A DNA stretch of 64,000 nt from Plantibacter sp. PA-3-X8 (GCF_003856975.1 NZ_CP033107.1:1240001-1304000), one strand, 5' to 3'; shown: positions 41,900 to 50,843, counted from the stretch's first letter. Notes: generated from the sequence alone by a model not told the origin. Translations and numbers: made by a program.

Positions 41900-42415
41900 A
41901 TGGACTCCGCACACGCCGCCAGCCCGGTCGCCGCCCCCGACGTCGATGCCGCGAGGACGATGTGGCAGGCGTATGCCGAGCATCGCGGCGGCGCGGCACT
42001 GGACGACGCCGACTACACGGTCGAGCACTTCGGCGACACGGCCGGGCTGGCCGACGAACTGCTCGACATCGTCCTGACCGGGCGGAAGCGGGCCACCGCC
42101 GAACTCGTCTCGGAGTTCGCGCACCGCGGGGACCCGCTCCCGCGGATCGGGTCCCACTGGATCGCGTGCGACAGCACCGGTGCTCCGCGGATCATCATCC
42201 GCAGCGTCGCGCTCCGCATCGGTCCGTTCACGAGTGCCGACGCCGCGTTCGCGTTCGCCGAAGGTGAGGACGACCGCACGCTCGAGAGCTGGCAGCGCGA
42301 ACACCGACGCTACTGGGAGCGGACCAGCGCGGCCCGGGGCGCGGTGTGGTCGGAGTCTGAGGACATCGTCTTCGAGCACTTCGCCGTGGTGTGGCCGCCG
42401 GAGCACGCCGACTGA
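41900..42415 (+). CDS. ASCH domain protein
   Basis: 171 residues. The ASCH fold is recognisable from FGDTAGLADELLDIVLTGRKRATAELVSEF (shown in part, about 44-73; the G-x-K-x-A-T motif is at 66-71), LPRIGSHWIACDSTG and a C-terminal W-rich helix (SWQREHRRYWERT). ASCH domains resemble PUA RNA-binding folds; some members hydrolyse N4-acetylcytidine. Substrate unknown. Followed by the Nudix gene after 36 bp. Confidence 0.85.
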   Translation: MDSAHAASPVAAPDVDAARTMWQAYAEHRGGAALDDADYTVEHFGDTAGLADELLDIVLTGRKRATAELVSEFAHRGDPLPRIGSHWIACDSTGAPRIIIRSVALRIGPFTSADAAFAFAEGEDDRTLESWQREHRRYWERTSAARGAVWSESEDIVFEHFAVVWPPEHAD

Positions 42416-42451
42416 CACGTTCCGGTCAGACCGGTTCCGTAGACTCCCCGC

Positions 42452-42937
42452 ATGCCGATGTCCGACTACGTCGCCTCGATCCGCGCCCACATCGGGACCG
42501 GGTTCCTCATGCTCCCCGGGGTCACGGCGGTGATCAGGGACGGGGACCGGTTCCTCCTCGGTCGCCATCGCCACTCCGGCCTCTGGAGTCTGATCGGCGG
42601 CGGTGTCGAGCCGGGTGAGGAGCCCGCCGACGCGTTGCTCCGCGAGGTCCTCGAGGAGACCGGCGCCCGGGTCCGCATCCGCGGGATCGTCGGGGTGTAC
42701 GGCGGCGAACCGATGATGGTGCGGTACCCGAACGGCGACCACGTCGGGTACGTGACCACCGCCTACGACTGCGAGCTCCTCAGCGAGGCGACCGCGGACC
42801 CCGAGGAGCTCCTCGAACTCGGCTGGTTCGCGCGTGACGAGATCCCGACGCTGTCGCGACGCGACTGGATCGATCGCGTCATCGGCGACGCCCCTGGACA
42901 TGAGTCGGCGGGTAGCGAGGAACGGGTCGGGTCGTGA
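42452..42937 (+). CDS. Nudix hydrolase
   Basis: 161 residues. The Nudix box is complete: GGVEPGEEPADALLREVLEE at 50-69, then TG. The sequence before it (GVTAVIRDGDRFLLGRH) and the later ELGWFARDEIP are normal for the family. Nudix enzymes cleave nucleoside diphosphate derivatives; specificity cannot be read. Its stop overlaps the start of the HAD gene by 4 bp (GTGA), indicating coupled translation. Confidence 0.9.
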   Translation: MPMSDYVASIRAHIGTGFLMLPGVTAVIRDGDRFLLGRHRHSGLWSLIGGGVEPGEEPADALLREVLEETGARVRIRGIVGVYGGEPMMVRYPNGDHVGYVTTAYDCELLSEATADPEELLELGWFARDEIPTLSRRDWIDRVIGDAPGHESAGSEERVGS

Positions 42938-43596
42938 TCAGCGTCGTCCTGTTCGACCTCGACGGCGTGATCCGACACTTCGATCCGGCACGGGTGTCCG
43001 ACATCGAGGTCAGGTACGGGCTGCAGCCCGGGGCGCTCGCCGGGATCGCCTTCGCGCCACCGCTGATCGACGAGGTCACCACCGGCCGGATCACGAGAGC
43101 CGAATGGGTCAGCCGGATCGGACACCTCGTCGGTGACCGGGCCGCGGCTGAGGAATGGGGTGCTCAGAGGTGGTCGGTCGACGACGCGCTGCTGGAGCTG
43201 TCCAACGAGATCCGAACCGCGGGCTTGACGACGGCGGTGCTCACGAACGGCACGGACACCATCGCCGCTGAGTTGGCGACGTCCGGCATCGCCGACCACT
43301 TCGACGCGATCTTCAACTCGGCGGACATCGGCTTCGCGAAACCCGACGTCCGAGCGTTCCAACATGTGCTCGATGCACTGGAGGTGCGGGGCGAGGACGT
43401 GTTCTTCACCGATGACTCGGCAGCGAAGCTCGCCGGAGCAGCACGCCTGTCGATGTCCACGCACCGGTTCACGACGGTCGACGACCTTCGGGGTCGCTTG
43501 CGCGCCGCGGGAGTGCCGGTTCGTGGTGCGCAGGCGCCCGAACGCTCAGGCCGAGGCGAGCTGGCGGGCCGTGAGGACACCGGTCTCGAGGGCTGA
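42934..43596 (+). CDS. HAD superfamily hydrolase, haloacid dehalogenase-like
   Basis: 220 residues with HAD motif I FDLDGVIRHFD (D8, D10), motif II LTNGTD (about 108), motif III KPDVRAF (K131) and motif IV FFTDDSAAK (about 154). The cap insertion after motif I is helical (subclass C1). Likely a phosphatase of small metabolites. Its last 51 bp lie opposite the end of recQ, so the two convergent genes overlap tail to tail. Confidence 0.9.
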   Translation: MISVVLFDLDGVIRHFDPARVSDIEVRYGLQPGALAGIAFAPPLIDEVTTGRITRAEWVSRIGHLVGDRAAAEEWGAQRWSVDDALLELSNEIRTAGLTTAVLTNGTDTIAAELATSGIADHFDAIFNSADIGFAKPDVRAFQHVLDALEVRGEDVFFTDDSAAKLAGAARLSMSTHRFTTVDDLRGRLRAAGVPVRGAQAPERSGRGELAGREDTGLEG

Positions 43597-45219
43597 GAGC
43601 GCCACGACCTTGTAGCCCTCCGCGTCGAAGAAGATGGTGACGCGGTCGGGCTCGACGCCCATCACGGTGCCTGGACCGAACTCCTCGTGGTGCACCGCCT
43701 GCTCGACGTGCAAGGGGGAGGCGTCGCTGGCGCTGTCCGTCCGGGCGTGCTGCTGTGCCCGCTCCTGCTCCTGATGCGCTTCGTGCCGTTCGCAGCCGTC
43801 GCAGTTCCCGCACCACTCCGGGGCCTCGACGCCGAAGTACTCGAGCAGGACGCGCCGGCGGCAGTGGGAGGTCTCGGCATAGGTGCGCATCATCGCCAGC
43901 CGCGACTCCGCGATGCGTTCCCGCGACGCGAGCGTCTCGCGGACGGCGGCGACGGCTCGCTTGGGACCGACCTCCTGGACGGCCCGGACGCCGTCCACCG
44001 TGTCGACCAGCCGTGCGTCGGCGAGGTCGTTGACGAGCCTCGTGACGCTCCGTCGCGGCTGGTTGACCTTCGTCGCGAGCTCGCCGACCGACAGGCCGGG
44101 CGTCGAACGGACGGCCCGCCAGACGGCGCGCAGTGCGGATTCCGACACCGAACGCTTGGTGAAGAAACGACGGAGACCGAGATCCTCCGCGCGGTAGTGG
44201 AGCGCGGTGGTGGCCGGTTCGCCGTCCCGCCCCGCGCGACCGACCTCCTGGTAGTAGGCGTCGAGCGATTCGGAGGTCGTGGCGTGCAGGACGAAGCGGA
44301 CGTCTGCGCGGTCGATCCCCATGCCGAACGCCGAGGTGGCGACGACGACGTCGAGCTCGCCGGCGCGCCAGCGGTCGTGGACGGCGCGACGCTCCTTCGA
44401 CGATAGGCCCGCGTGGTAGGCGGCCACCTGTCGTCCGTCGGCGGCGATCTCCTCCGCATATCGGGTCGTCTCGGCTCTCGTGGCCACGTAGACCAACCCG
44501 GGTGCGGTCCAGCTGCGGGCCTCGTCGACGACCGCGGCCCGTTTCTCCGCTTCGCTCTCGTGGCGGCGCACGAGGAGCCGGATCTCCGGTCGGTCGACGC
44601 CGTGGACCTGGACGTCCGGGTCGTGCATGCGCAACCGTTCGATGATCTCCGAGCGGACGGGCCCGGAGGCGGTGGCCGTCATGGCGAGGACGGGCGGGTC
44701 GCCGAGGTCGTGACGGACGTCGGCCAAGCGGAGGTAGTCGGGTCGGAAATCGGTCCCCCACGAGGACACGCAGTGCGCTTCGTCGACGACCATCAGGGAC
44801 ACGCCGGCCGCCCGGAGTCGAGCGACGGTCTCCTCGTTCGCGAGCTGCTCCGGAGCCAGCAGCACGTAGACCGGGCCGCCCTGGTCGATGAGGTCCCATG
44901 CCGCGGCGACGGCGGCCGTCCCGAGCGAGGCGTTGAGCGCGACGGCCGGCGGTGCGTCCGGTGCGTCGGCGATCGAGGCGATCTGGTCGGCCTGCAGGGC
45001 GACCAGCGGTGAGATCACCAGGGTCACACCGCCGCGCTGGGCGCCGGCGACCTGGTAGACGGCCGACTTCCCGCCGCCGGTGGCGAGGACCAGGAGCGTG
45101 TCCCGGCCGGCGACGGCCGACTGGATCGCCTCGCGCTGTCCCGGCAGGAACGTGTCCCACCCGAACTCCTCGCGGGCGATGCGGGCGAGGGAAGCGGCGG
45201 ACGAGCGAGAAGAACCCAT
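43546..45219 (-). CDS. recQ: RecQ family ATP-dependent DNA helicase
   Basis: 557 residues: helicase motif 0 PGQREAI, Walker A TGGGKS (47-52), DEAHC (146-150), motif III ATAS, motif V ATSAFGMGID, motif VI QEVGRAGRDG, and the RecQ-Ct zinc site (RRRVLLEYFG then CGNCDGC, about 455-485). No HRDC domain is evident; the C-terminus is short (FDAEGYKVVALS). RecQ unwinds DNA 3' to 5' in repair and fork restart. The ATG at 45219 (MGSSRSSAA) is chosen; GGAGG lies 12 bases upstream. It overlaps the HAD gene by 51 bp. Confidence 0.92.
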   Translation of the reverse strand: MGSSRSSAASLARIAREEFGWDTFLPGQREAIQSAVAGRDTLLVLATGGGKSAVYQVAGAQRGGVTLVISPLVALQADQIASIADAPDAPPAVALNASLGTAAVAAAWDLIDQGGPVYVLLAPEQLANEETVARLRAAGVSLMVVDEAHCVSSWGTDFRPDYLRLADVRHDLGDPPVLAMTATASGPVRSEIIERLRMHDPDVQVHGVDRPEIRLLVRRHESEAEKRAAVVDEARSWTAPGLVYVATRAETTRYAEEIAADGRQVAAYHAGLSSKERRAVHDRWRAGELDVVVATSAFGMGIDRADVRFVLHATTSESLDAYYQEVGRAGRDGEPATTALHYRAEDLGLRRFFTKRSVSESALRAVWRAVRSTPGLSVGELATKVNQPRRSVTRLVNDLADARLVDTVDGVRAVQEVGPKRAVAAVRETLASRERIAESRLAMMRTYAETSHCRRRVLLEYFGVEAPEWCGNCDGCERHEAHQEQERAQQHARTDSASDASPLHVEQAVHHEEFGPGTVMGVEPDRVTIFFDAEGYKVVALSALETGVLTARQLASA

Positions 45220-45366
45220 GTCGGCGACGCTACCTCCGCGCACCGACGCGCAGTTGACTCTTGACGACCGTGCCTGGCTCTGCAACAGCGATCCGTCGAA
45301 CGCTGTCGGTGGCCTCGTCTACCGTGGGGACCGGTCGACGTCGCATCCTGAGCAGACAGTCCTCGG

Positions 45367-45382
45367 GCCTCACCGGTGAGGC
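45367..45382. terminator. Perfect 16-bp palindrome after the methyltransferase operon
   Basis: GCCTCACCGGTGAGGC lies 46 bp past the methyltransferase stop in its reading direction, followed by CGAGGAC. It has no loop spacer, so it would fold with a 4-nt loop. It is a possible terminator for the operon beginning at the Zur-like box. The remaining gap to recQ (45220-45366) holds nothing I recognise. Confidence 0.45.
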
Positions 45383-45427
45383 TTGAGCGAGACATCTTCG
45401 CGACGTCGGCCCACCCCGGCGTGGCGA

Positions 45428-46237
45428 TCAGTGCGGCATGATGCCGTAGAGCACGTGGTCGTCGAGGTACTGCCAGACGGTCCCGGTCTCGCTGAACCCC
45501 GCGCTACGGAGCGTCTCGAGGTGGAAGCCGAGGGTGACCTTCGGCGGAGCCTGGTGGATCGACTCGCCCCAGACCTCGTCGCGTCGGCGGAGCGCGTCGG
45601 CGTAGCGCGGCGTGGCCGCAACCGCGTCCCACCAGTCGTCCCACGTGTCGGTGTCGCCTGAGAAGGTCTCCTGCTGCATCGCTTCGTCGTCGGCGCGGGC
45701 GATCCCGGCCAGGGTCGGTTCGTGGTGTCCGCCGTACAAGAGGTGATCGCCGTTCAGGACGATGCCGCCCGGCCGGATGAGTGCGGGCAGCGCCCGGTAA
45801 ACCTCCACGAGCTCGGCGGGCTGCAACCAGTGCAGCGCGGTCGACGAGACCACGGCGTCGAATGGTCCGTCGCCGATCTGCGGATGCGTGATCCAGTCGC
45901 TCAGGGACAGGTCGACCTCGGCGATCGAGAGCCGCGGGTCAGCGGTCGCGAGGTCGGCGGCGATGGCGAGGAGCGCGGGGTCCTTGTCCGCGACGACCGC
46001 CTGACCGTTCGGGACGGTCGCGAGGACGTGCTCGGCGAGGGAGCCCGTCCCGCCCGCGAGATCGAGGATGCGGGGCGCGGGCGAATCCGCGCAGATCGCC
46101 GCGACAACGCGCGCGATCGTGTCGAACCGCTCGGCTCGATGCCTGATGTAGCCGGTCTGCTGCGCATCCCAGCGCGATGCGAGGCTCCGAGCGGTCGCGA
46201 GCGTCGTCGCGTCGCCGGCTGAAGTGGATTCGGTCAT
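45428..46237 (-). CDS. Class I SAM-dependent methyltransferase in a zinc-regulated operon
   Basis: 269 residues. Motif I is ILDLAGGTGSLAEH (57-70), with the acidic end of strand 2 at VVADKDP and motif IV at FDAVVSSTALHWL, the HW dyad of the trans-aconitate/UbiE-like group. The target is unknown. The start overlaps the ATPase stop by 4 bp, making it the last of five coupled genes behind the Zur-like box, so its substrate may relate to metal acquisition (inference). Confidence 0.85.
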   Translation of the reverse strand: MTESTSAGDATTLATARSLASRWDAQQTGYIRHRAERFDTIARVVAAICADSPAPRILDLAGGTGSLAEHVLATVPNGQAVVADKDPALLAIAADLATADPRLSIAEVDLSLSDWITHPQIGDGPFDAVVSSTALHWLQPAELVEVYRALPALIRPGGIVLNGDHLLYGGHHEPTLAGIARADDEAMQQETFSGDTDTWDDWWDAVAATPRYADALRRRDEVWGESIHQAPPKVTLGFHLETLRSAGFSETGTVWQYLDDHVLYGIMPH

Positions 46238-47031
46238 GAGAACTCCTTGGTGTCGGGGTGGAGGTGTCGTTCGGGTGGCAGTGAGAATTCGAACCGCACC
46301 CGGCCGGCCGCGTCTTCGAGCCGCTGGGTGCTCACGTCGTAGACCCGGTCGATGAGGCCGGGATGCAGGACGTCGCGGGGCGGGCCTGCCCCGGCGACGC
46401 GGCCGTGGTGGAGGAGGACGAGGTGGTCGCAGACCCGTGCCGCGAGGTCGAGGTCGTGCAACACGACCACCACGGTGGGCGCGATCGTGCGCAGGAGTGC
46501 CACGACCTCCAGCCGATGTCTGAGGTCGAGGTGGTTCGTGGGTTCGTCGAGCAGGGCGTGCGGTGCGCGCTGCGCAAGCGCCCTGGCGAGTGCGACCCGC
46601 TGGAGCTCGCCGCCGGACAGGGTGGCCAGGCGGTCGAACGCGCGAGGGGTCAGCCCGACCGTGTCGATCGCACCGGCCACCTGCTCATCGTGCGCGGTGC
46701 CGCCGGCGCGCAGCACCCCTCGCTCGGCGAGACCACCCAACGACACCTCGTCGACGACGCGCAGCCCCGGGTCAGGGTCGATGCGTTGGCCGACCTCGGC
46801 GACCGTTCGGGCGATCCACCGTCGGCGCCGCGTACGGATGTCCTGACCGTCGACGGTGATGCGTCCGCTCACGACCGGGACGGCCCGCACGAGCGCGCGC
46901 AGCAGTGTCGTCTTCCCGCCGCCGTTCGGCCCGACGATGCCGGTCACGCTGCCGGTCGGCGCGGTGAAGGAGACGGCGTCGAGCAGCGTTCGGCCGCCGG
47001 AGCGGACGGTCACCGCCGCGGCTTCGATCAT
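46234..47031 (-). CDS. FecE/FhuC-type ABC transporter ATPase (metal-chelate or corrinoid class)
   Basis: 265 residues: Walker A GPNGGGKTT (34-42), signature LSGGELQRVALARALAQ (about 138), Walker B HALLDEPTNHLD, switch His in VLHDLDLAARV. This is the class-II importer ATPase type used for iron-siderophores, haem, B12 and some zinc complexes. It overlaps the binding-lipoprotein gene (ATGA) and the methyltransferase gene by 4 bp each. Confidence 0.9.
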   Translation of the reverse strand: MIEAAAVTVRSGGRTLLDAVSFTAPTGSVTGIVGPNGGGKTTLLRALVRAVPVVSGRITVDGQDIRTRRRRWIARTVAEVGQRIDPDPGLRVVDEVSLGGLAERGVLRAGGTAHDEQVAGAIDTVGLTPRAFDRLATLSGGELQRVALARALAQRAPHALLDEPTNHLDLRHRLEVVALLRTIAPTVVVVLHDLDLAARVCDHLVLLHHGRVAGAGPPRDVLHPGLIDRVYDVSTQRLEDAAGRVRFEFSLPPERHLHPDTKEFS

Positions 47032-48032
47032 CCCAGGCCGTCCAGGAGTCGGGCGAGCTCGCCGGGCCCCCGGACCGAAAGCACGCTCGGCGGATCCGTG
47101 TACGGGAAGCGGAGGGCCACGACTCGGTCTTCGCGGACAGCACGCAGTCCGGAGACGCCCGGCGTGTTCAGGAAGGTGTCGATCGTGCCCTGCGGGTCGC
47201 CGCTCGAGTACAGCAGCACGATCGTGCCGGGATCGCGGGAGATGATGTCCTCCACGCTGGCATCGAAGACCCGCTGATCCGAGTCCGCGTACACGTTGGT
47301 GAGACCTGCGGCCGCGAAGACCGGGGTGACCATGCTCGGGCCGCCGTATGGTGACAGCACGGCGCCGCCGGACGAGACGTAGAGTGCCGCGGCCGTCCCC
47401 GCAGCGGGAGCAGATGACTGCACCGTCGCCTTCGCCGCGGCGATGGCTTGCTCCGCTTGGTCGCCAGCTCCGAGCAGACTTCCGAGTGACCGGACCTCGT
47501 TCCAGACCCGGTCGAAGGTCGCGGTCGTGCTGAGCTCCGGGTCCGGGTTCGAGCAGTACGCGGTGGGGGAGTAGACGGGGATTCCACTCGCCGCCAGGGC
47601 GTTGCGGTCCACGGCGTTCTCAGGGGCGATGACCAGATCAGGTGACGCGCCGAGGATGCTCTCCTGGGAGACGACCGAACCACCCGTCGCATTCTGCTCG
47701 GCGGTGAGCGGCGACAGGGCGTCGAGCGCGTCGTACGTGGCGTCCGCATACAGTCCGGGTTGCGGGGTCGCGGTGATGGCGACGATCCGGTCGACGGCTC
47801 CCAGCGCCTCCAGGTTGGGAAGCTCGTCGTCGTTCACGAGCACGATGCGTCGGGCGGGTGCGTCCAACGTGATCGTCGAACCGCAGTTCTCGATGGTGAC
47901 CGGGAAGCCGGCGTCGCTCGGAGCGGGCGACGTCTCGGCGGCGGTGGTGGCCGTGCAGCCGCTCAGCAGGCCGAGCGCGAGCACGGGGACGGTCGCGGCG
48001 AGGAGCGCTCGCCGGAAACGGGGTGTGGTCAT
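47028..48032 (-). CDS. FecB-type substrate-binding lipoprotein
   Basis: 334 residues with signal peptide and lipobox LLSGC (C26), then the two-lobed FecB/BtuF-type fold (CGSTITLDAPARRIVLVNDDELPNLEALGA, in part; SQESILGASPDLVI; FPYTDPPSVLSVRG). Proteins of this group in actinobacteria have, as I recall, been given the tentative name F420-0 transporter; the zinc-type regulation here argues for a metal complex instead. Coupled to the ATPase gene by 4-bp overlap, 34 bp after the permease. Confidence 0.85.
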   Translation of the reverse strand: MTTPRFRRALLAATVPVLALGLLSGCTATTAAETSPAPSDAGFPVTIENCGSTITLDAPARRIVLVNDDELPNLEALGAVDRIVAITATPQPGLYADATYDALDALSPLTAEQNATGGSVVSQESILGASPDLVIAPENAVDRNALAASGIPVYSPTAYCSNPDPELSTTATFDRVWNEVRSLGSLLGAGDQAEQAIAAAKATVQSSAPAAGTAAALYVSSGGAVLSPYGGPSMVTPVFAAAGLTNVYADSDQRVFDASVEDIISRDPGTIVLLYSSGDPQGTIDTFLNTPGVSGLRAVREDRVVALRFPYTDPPSVLSVRGPGELARLLDGLG

Positions 48033-48066
48033 CGGTGTCTTCCGTTCTGATGGATGGGTGGGGAGC

Positions 48067-49128
48067 TCATGCGTCAGACCGGGCGCCTTGGCCCTGCCGG
48101 AGGAGCACGAGGAGGAACGGGGCGCCGAGGATCCCGGTGATCACGCCGACCGGGATCTCCTGCGGGGCGAACGCGGTTCGGGCGATGGTGTCGGCGACGA
48201 CCAGGACGATGCCGCCGAGCAGGGCGGCGACCGGGATCACCCCCCGGTGGCGTCCGCCGACGAGTCTGCGCGCGAGATGCGGGATCACGAGACCGATGAA
48301 GCCGACCCCGCCGACGGCCGCGACCGTCACGCCGACCATCGCCGAGACGCCGACCATCAGTCCGATCCGAGCTCGCTCGGGATCGATCCCGACCGATCTG
48401 GCCGAGTCGTCGCCCGATGCGAGCGCGTCGGTCCACGGTGCGAGGACGATGAGGGCGCCGAGACCGATGGTCGCCGAGACGGCTGCGGCGAGGAGCGCGA
48501 CCGGCTGCACCGACGCCAGCGACCCCAGGAGCCAGAACAGCACGGAGCGCGCCGCCTCCGGTGCGTCGCTGGAGAAGACGAGGAAGCTCGTGGTGGCGTT
48601 CAGTGCGTATCCGACAGCGAGCCCGGCGAGGACCAGCCGCAGGGGCCCGCGGCGGTTCGCGACCCCGGCGAGCAGAACGACCAGCACCACCGCACCGATG
48701 GCCCCGGCCAGGGCGGCACCGGCGACCAGGAGTGCGCCGCCACCGCCGATGACGAGCACGACGAGGGCGACACCCGTCGAAGCGCCAGAGTTGAGCCCGA
48801 GCAGGTACGGGTCTGCGAGCGCATTGCGGACGAGGGCCTGCAGCATGACTCCGGCGACGGCGAGCACGGCGCCGGCGACGAGCCCCATGGCCACCCGCGG
48901 CGCTCTCGTGATCCAGACGATCTGATCGACCGAGTCCGGCCAGGGGCCGGGCGCGGCCCCGACGAGGTGCCGGGTGAGCACGCCGAGGACCGTCGCCGGG
49001 TCGATGGGGACTGGGCCGATCGCCACGGCGACCAGGATCGTCGCCACGGCGAGCAGGACCAGGCCGACGGTCATCGCCGCGTCATGCCGGCGGCCACGCC
49101 GGATGGACGCGACGACGACCTCGCTCAA
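48067..49128 (-). CDS. FecCD/BtuC-type ABC transporter permease
   Basis: 353 residues with about ten hydrophobic segments and the family signatures [31 protein letters not shown] (seen about 75-105) and [20 protein letters not shown] (about 255-274). The TTG start overlaps the stop of the small ribosomal-protein gene (TTGA), so it is translated by coupling; there is no separate ribosome site. It makes the membrane channel for the binding lipoprotein and ATPase that follow. Confidence 0.88.
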   Translation of the reverse strand: MSEVVVASIRRGRRHDAAMTVGLVLLAVATILVAVAIGPVPIDPATVLGVLTRHLVGAAPGPWPDSVDQIVWITRAPRVAMGLVAGAVLAVAGVMLQALVRNALADPYLLGLNSGASTGVALVVLVIGGGGALLVAGAALAGAIGAVVLVVLLAGVANRRGPLRLVLAGLAVGYALNATTSFLVFSSDAPEAARSVLFWLLGSLASVQPVALLAAAVSATIGLGALIVLAPWTDALASGDDSARSVGIDPERARIGLMVGVSAMVGVTVAAVGGVGFIGLVIPHLARRLVGGRHRGVIPVAALLGGIVLVVADTIARTAFAPQEIPVGVITGILGAPFLLVLLRQGQGARSDA

Positions 49129-49247
49129 CCCTGACGCGCCTTGAAGCGCGGGTTGAGCTTGTTGATGACGAACACGCGACCGCGTCGACGCACCACTTGT
49201 GCGCCCGGCATCTTCTTGAGCGACTTCAACGAGTTCCGGACCTTCAT
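49125..49247 (-). CDS. rpmJ: Ribosomal protein bL36 paralogue without zinc ligands (YkgO type)
   Basis: 40 residues: [19 protein letters not shown] then [21 protein letters not shown]. This is bL36 by sequence, but the CxxC...C...H zinc ribbon is gone, as in YkgO-type C-minus copies. Such copies replace the zinc-containing protein during zinc starvation and are classic Zur targets. GGAGG lies 8 bases before the ATG and a 15-bp Zur-type box lies immediately upstream. It heads the ABC/methyltransferase operon. Too short for many gene finders. Confidence 0.95.
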   Translation of the reverse strand: MKVRNSLKSLKKMPGAQVVRRRGRVFVINKLNPRFKARQG

Positions 49248-49260
49248 GAACGCAGCCTCC

Positions 49261-49283
49261 GTATTGATAATGGTTATCAATAC
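49261..49283. promoter_or_regulatory. Zur-like operator upstream of the rpmJ paralogue
   Basis: The core TGATAAT-G-GTTATCA is a 15-bp 7-1-7 type site; symmetry extends to 10-bp arms around a 3-bp centre over 49261-49283. The spacing and AT-rich TGA...TCA ends match actinobacterial Zur boxes better than DtxR/IdeR sites. It lies 13 bp upstream of the rpmJ ATG and must control the whole five-gene operon. The divergent 290 bp to the next gene (49284-49576) hold a short tandem GACCGCGATCAC repeat and nothing else recognised. Confidence 0.8.
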
Positions 49284-49576
49284 CATAGCGCGAGCAACGA
49301 ACCGCTGTCACATCGGGCGGCCGCTCAGAGGTGTGCTCGCCCGGCAGTGGGCGTGGTGCGCGGAACGACGGTGCCGCGGCCACGACCGCGATCACGACCG
49401 CGATCACGACGATGATCGCCGTCGACCACGGTGCTGGTCCGCATGAGGCGTGGGTGGGTGATGCGGTGGGGTTCGGATCCCGTGCGCCGCGGGTGGTCCC
49501 GGCGCTGGTATCTTACGGATGGCGCCGACACCATCGGGGTATGACTCCGGATGCGGTGACGAGTGACGAGGTATCG

Positions 49577-49921
49577 ATGCGAACGGTCGGCGTACTGGAC
49601 AGCGACGCTCGCGCCCGCGCGTCTGCCGTGTCGTGGCTCGAATCCCACGCGCCTGATCTGCAGGTGACGATCGCGGCGTCGTCCTGGGGCGAGATGCTCA
49701 CGGACGACCGCTTCCCGCCGAGCGCGGTCGTCTTATGCCCGCGAGCAGGGGACCGCGTCGACATCGCGTACAAGGCGCGTGTCTGCCGCATCCTCGACAT
49801 CGATGTGGTCGTGCTCTCCGACGCTCCGCAGCAGGAGATCCGGTCGGGGCACCGGAGCGTCGGCGCCACGTTCGTCTCGACCGTCGAAGCGGCGGCGGGA
49901 GTGCTCCGCGCAGGAAGCTGA
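49577..49921 (+). CDS. Stand-alone pseudo-receiver (CheY-like) protein
   Basis: 114 residues with the receiver fold pattern: strand 1 TVGVLDSDARA with the acidic pair D8/D10, a helix, strand 3 SAVVLCPRAG and strand 4 DVVVLSDAP. The phospho-acceptor position at the end of strand 3 is Cys54 instead of Asp, so classical phosphorylation is not expected. No output domain follows. ATG 49577 has GAGG 5-6 bases upstream; an in-frame ATG lies at 49541. Partner unknown. Confidence 0.6.
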   Translation: MRTVGVLDSDARARASAVSWLESHAPDLQVTIAASSWGEMLTDDRFPPSAVVLCPRAGDRVDIAYKARVCRILDIDVVVLSDAPQQEIRSGHRSVGATFVSTVEAAAGVLRAGS

Positions 49922-49940
49922 CCCGCGCCGGCGGCCGTGA

Positions 49941-50843
49941 TCAGCCCGCGGTGTCGGTGAGGAGCGAGGACACGGAGGCCGCGATGCGGTCGGCACCCTC
50001 ATGGTCCTCGGCCGTGATGGTGACCACGGCGTCGCCGGCGAAGACGACGAGCTGCCCATAGGCACCGTGGAGTCGCCAGGCCGCGCCCGGACCATCCCAT
50101 CCCGCGAGCGCATACCGCTCGTAGCCGATGCCGGTTCCGGACGGCACCCAGTCGGCGTGCATGGCGTCGATCCACTCCGGTGACAGGAGTTGTTCGCCTG
50201 CCCACCGGCCGTGGTCGCGGATGAGTCGTCCGATTCGCGCGAGTTCCGCGGTGCGGAGCTGCAGCCCTCCGCCGGACGCGATGAATCCGCGGGGGCACCG
50301 CTCCCAGGGCGCTTCGTGGATGCCGAGCGGTGCGAGGAGTCGCTGCTCGAGGTAGTCGCCGACGTCGCCGACCCGGGTCTCGACCGCGCGCATCGCCGTG
50401 TAGGTGCTGGCGTTCGAGTACTGGAAGACGCGACCACGGGACGGCCTGCTCAGGAACTCGAGGGTCAGGTCCGGCCAGTCGGACAGCAGGGTCGGCGACC
50501 AGGGGAGGTCGACGCCGCTCGTCATGTTCAACAGGCGCCGGAGGGTGACGTCGGCGGTGCCCTCGCCGAAGTCGGCTTCCGGGAACACGGCGCCCAGTGT
50601 GGTGTCCATCGCGATGAGTCCGTCGTCGATGGCGAGGCCGGCGGCGAGCACACACACGCCCTTCGCCGCGGAGTGGATGTCCTCACGGACGTCCTCGGTC
50701 CAGCGATGCTCAGCCTCGTCGTCACCGGCGAGCACGTGCAGGCCGTGCGCGCCGAAGCCCTGCTCGGCGACCTGCTGGACGATGCGATCGCGGAGGAGGG
50801 CTGCTCGGGTGGTGTCGGCTCGGATCAGGTCGGATCTGGTCAC
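49941..50843 (-). CDS. Serine beta-lactamase-like hydrolase (class C fold)
   Basis: 300 residues with SxxK at 58-61 (SAAK), the YxN motif as QYSNAST (about 142) and the third motif region near LHGAYGQLVVF, where HxG replaces the usual KTG. The family covers esterases, DD-peptidases and class C beta-lactamases. No signal peptide is seen, which suggests a cytoplasmic esterase or amidase. The GTG at 50843 is chosen; a GTG 11 codons earlier is possible. Divergent from the lipoprotein gene. Confidence 0.82.
   Translation of the reverse strand: MTRSDLIRADTTRAALLRDRIVQQVAEQGFGAHGLHVLAGDDEAEHRWTEDVREDIHSAAKGVCVLAAGLAIDDGLIAMDTTLGAVFPEADFGEGTADVTLRRLLNMTSGVDLPWSPTLLSDWPDLTLEFLSRPSRGRVFQYSNASTYTAMRAVETRVGDVGDYLEQRLLAPLGIHEAPWERCPRGFIASGGGLQLRTAELARIGRLIRDHGRWAGEQLLSPEWIDAMHADWVPSGTGIGYERYALAGWDGPGAAWRLHGAYGQLVVFAGDAVVTITAEDHEGADRIAASVSSLLTDTAG

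Noticed and set aside
45218..45379. Possible small plus-strand gene upstream of recQ (MSATLPPRT...)
   Set aside because: No ribosome site, and its start codon is just the complement of the recQ start; no similarity recognised.
49380..49430. Short GACCGCGATCAC tandem units that might suggest a CRISPR or iterated site
   Set aside because: Only about two copies, no spacers, and no associated genes; a simple local duplication.
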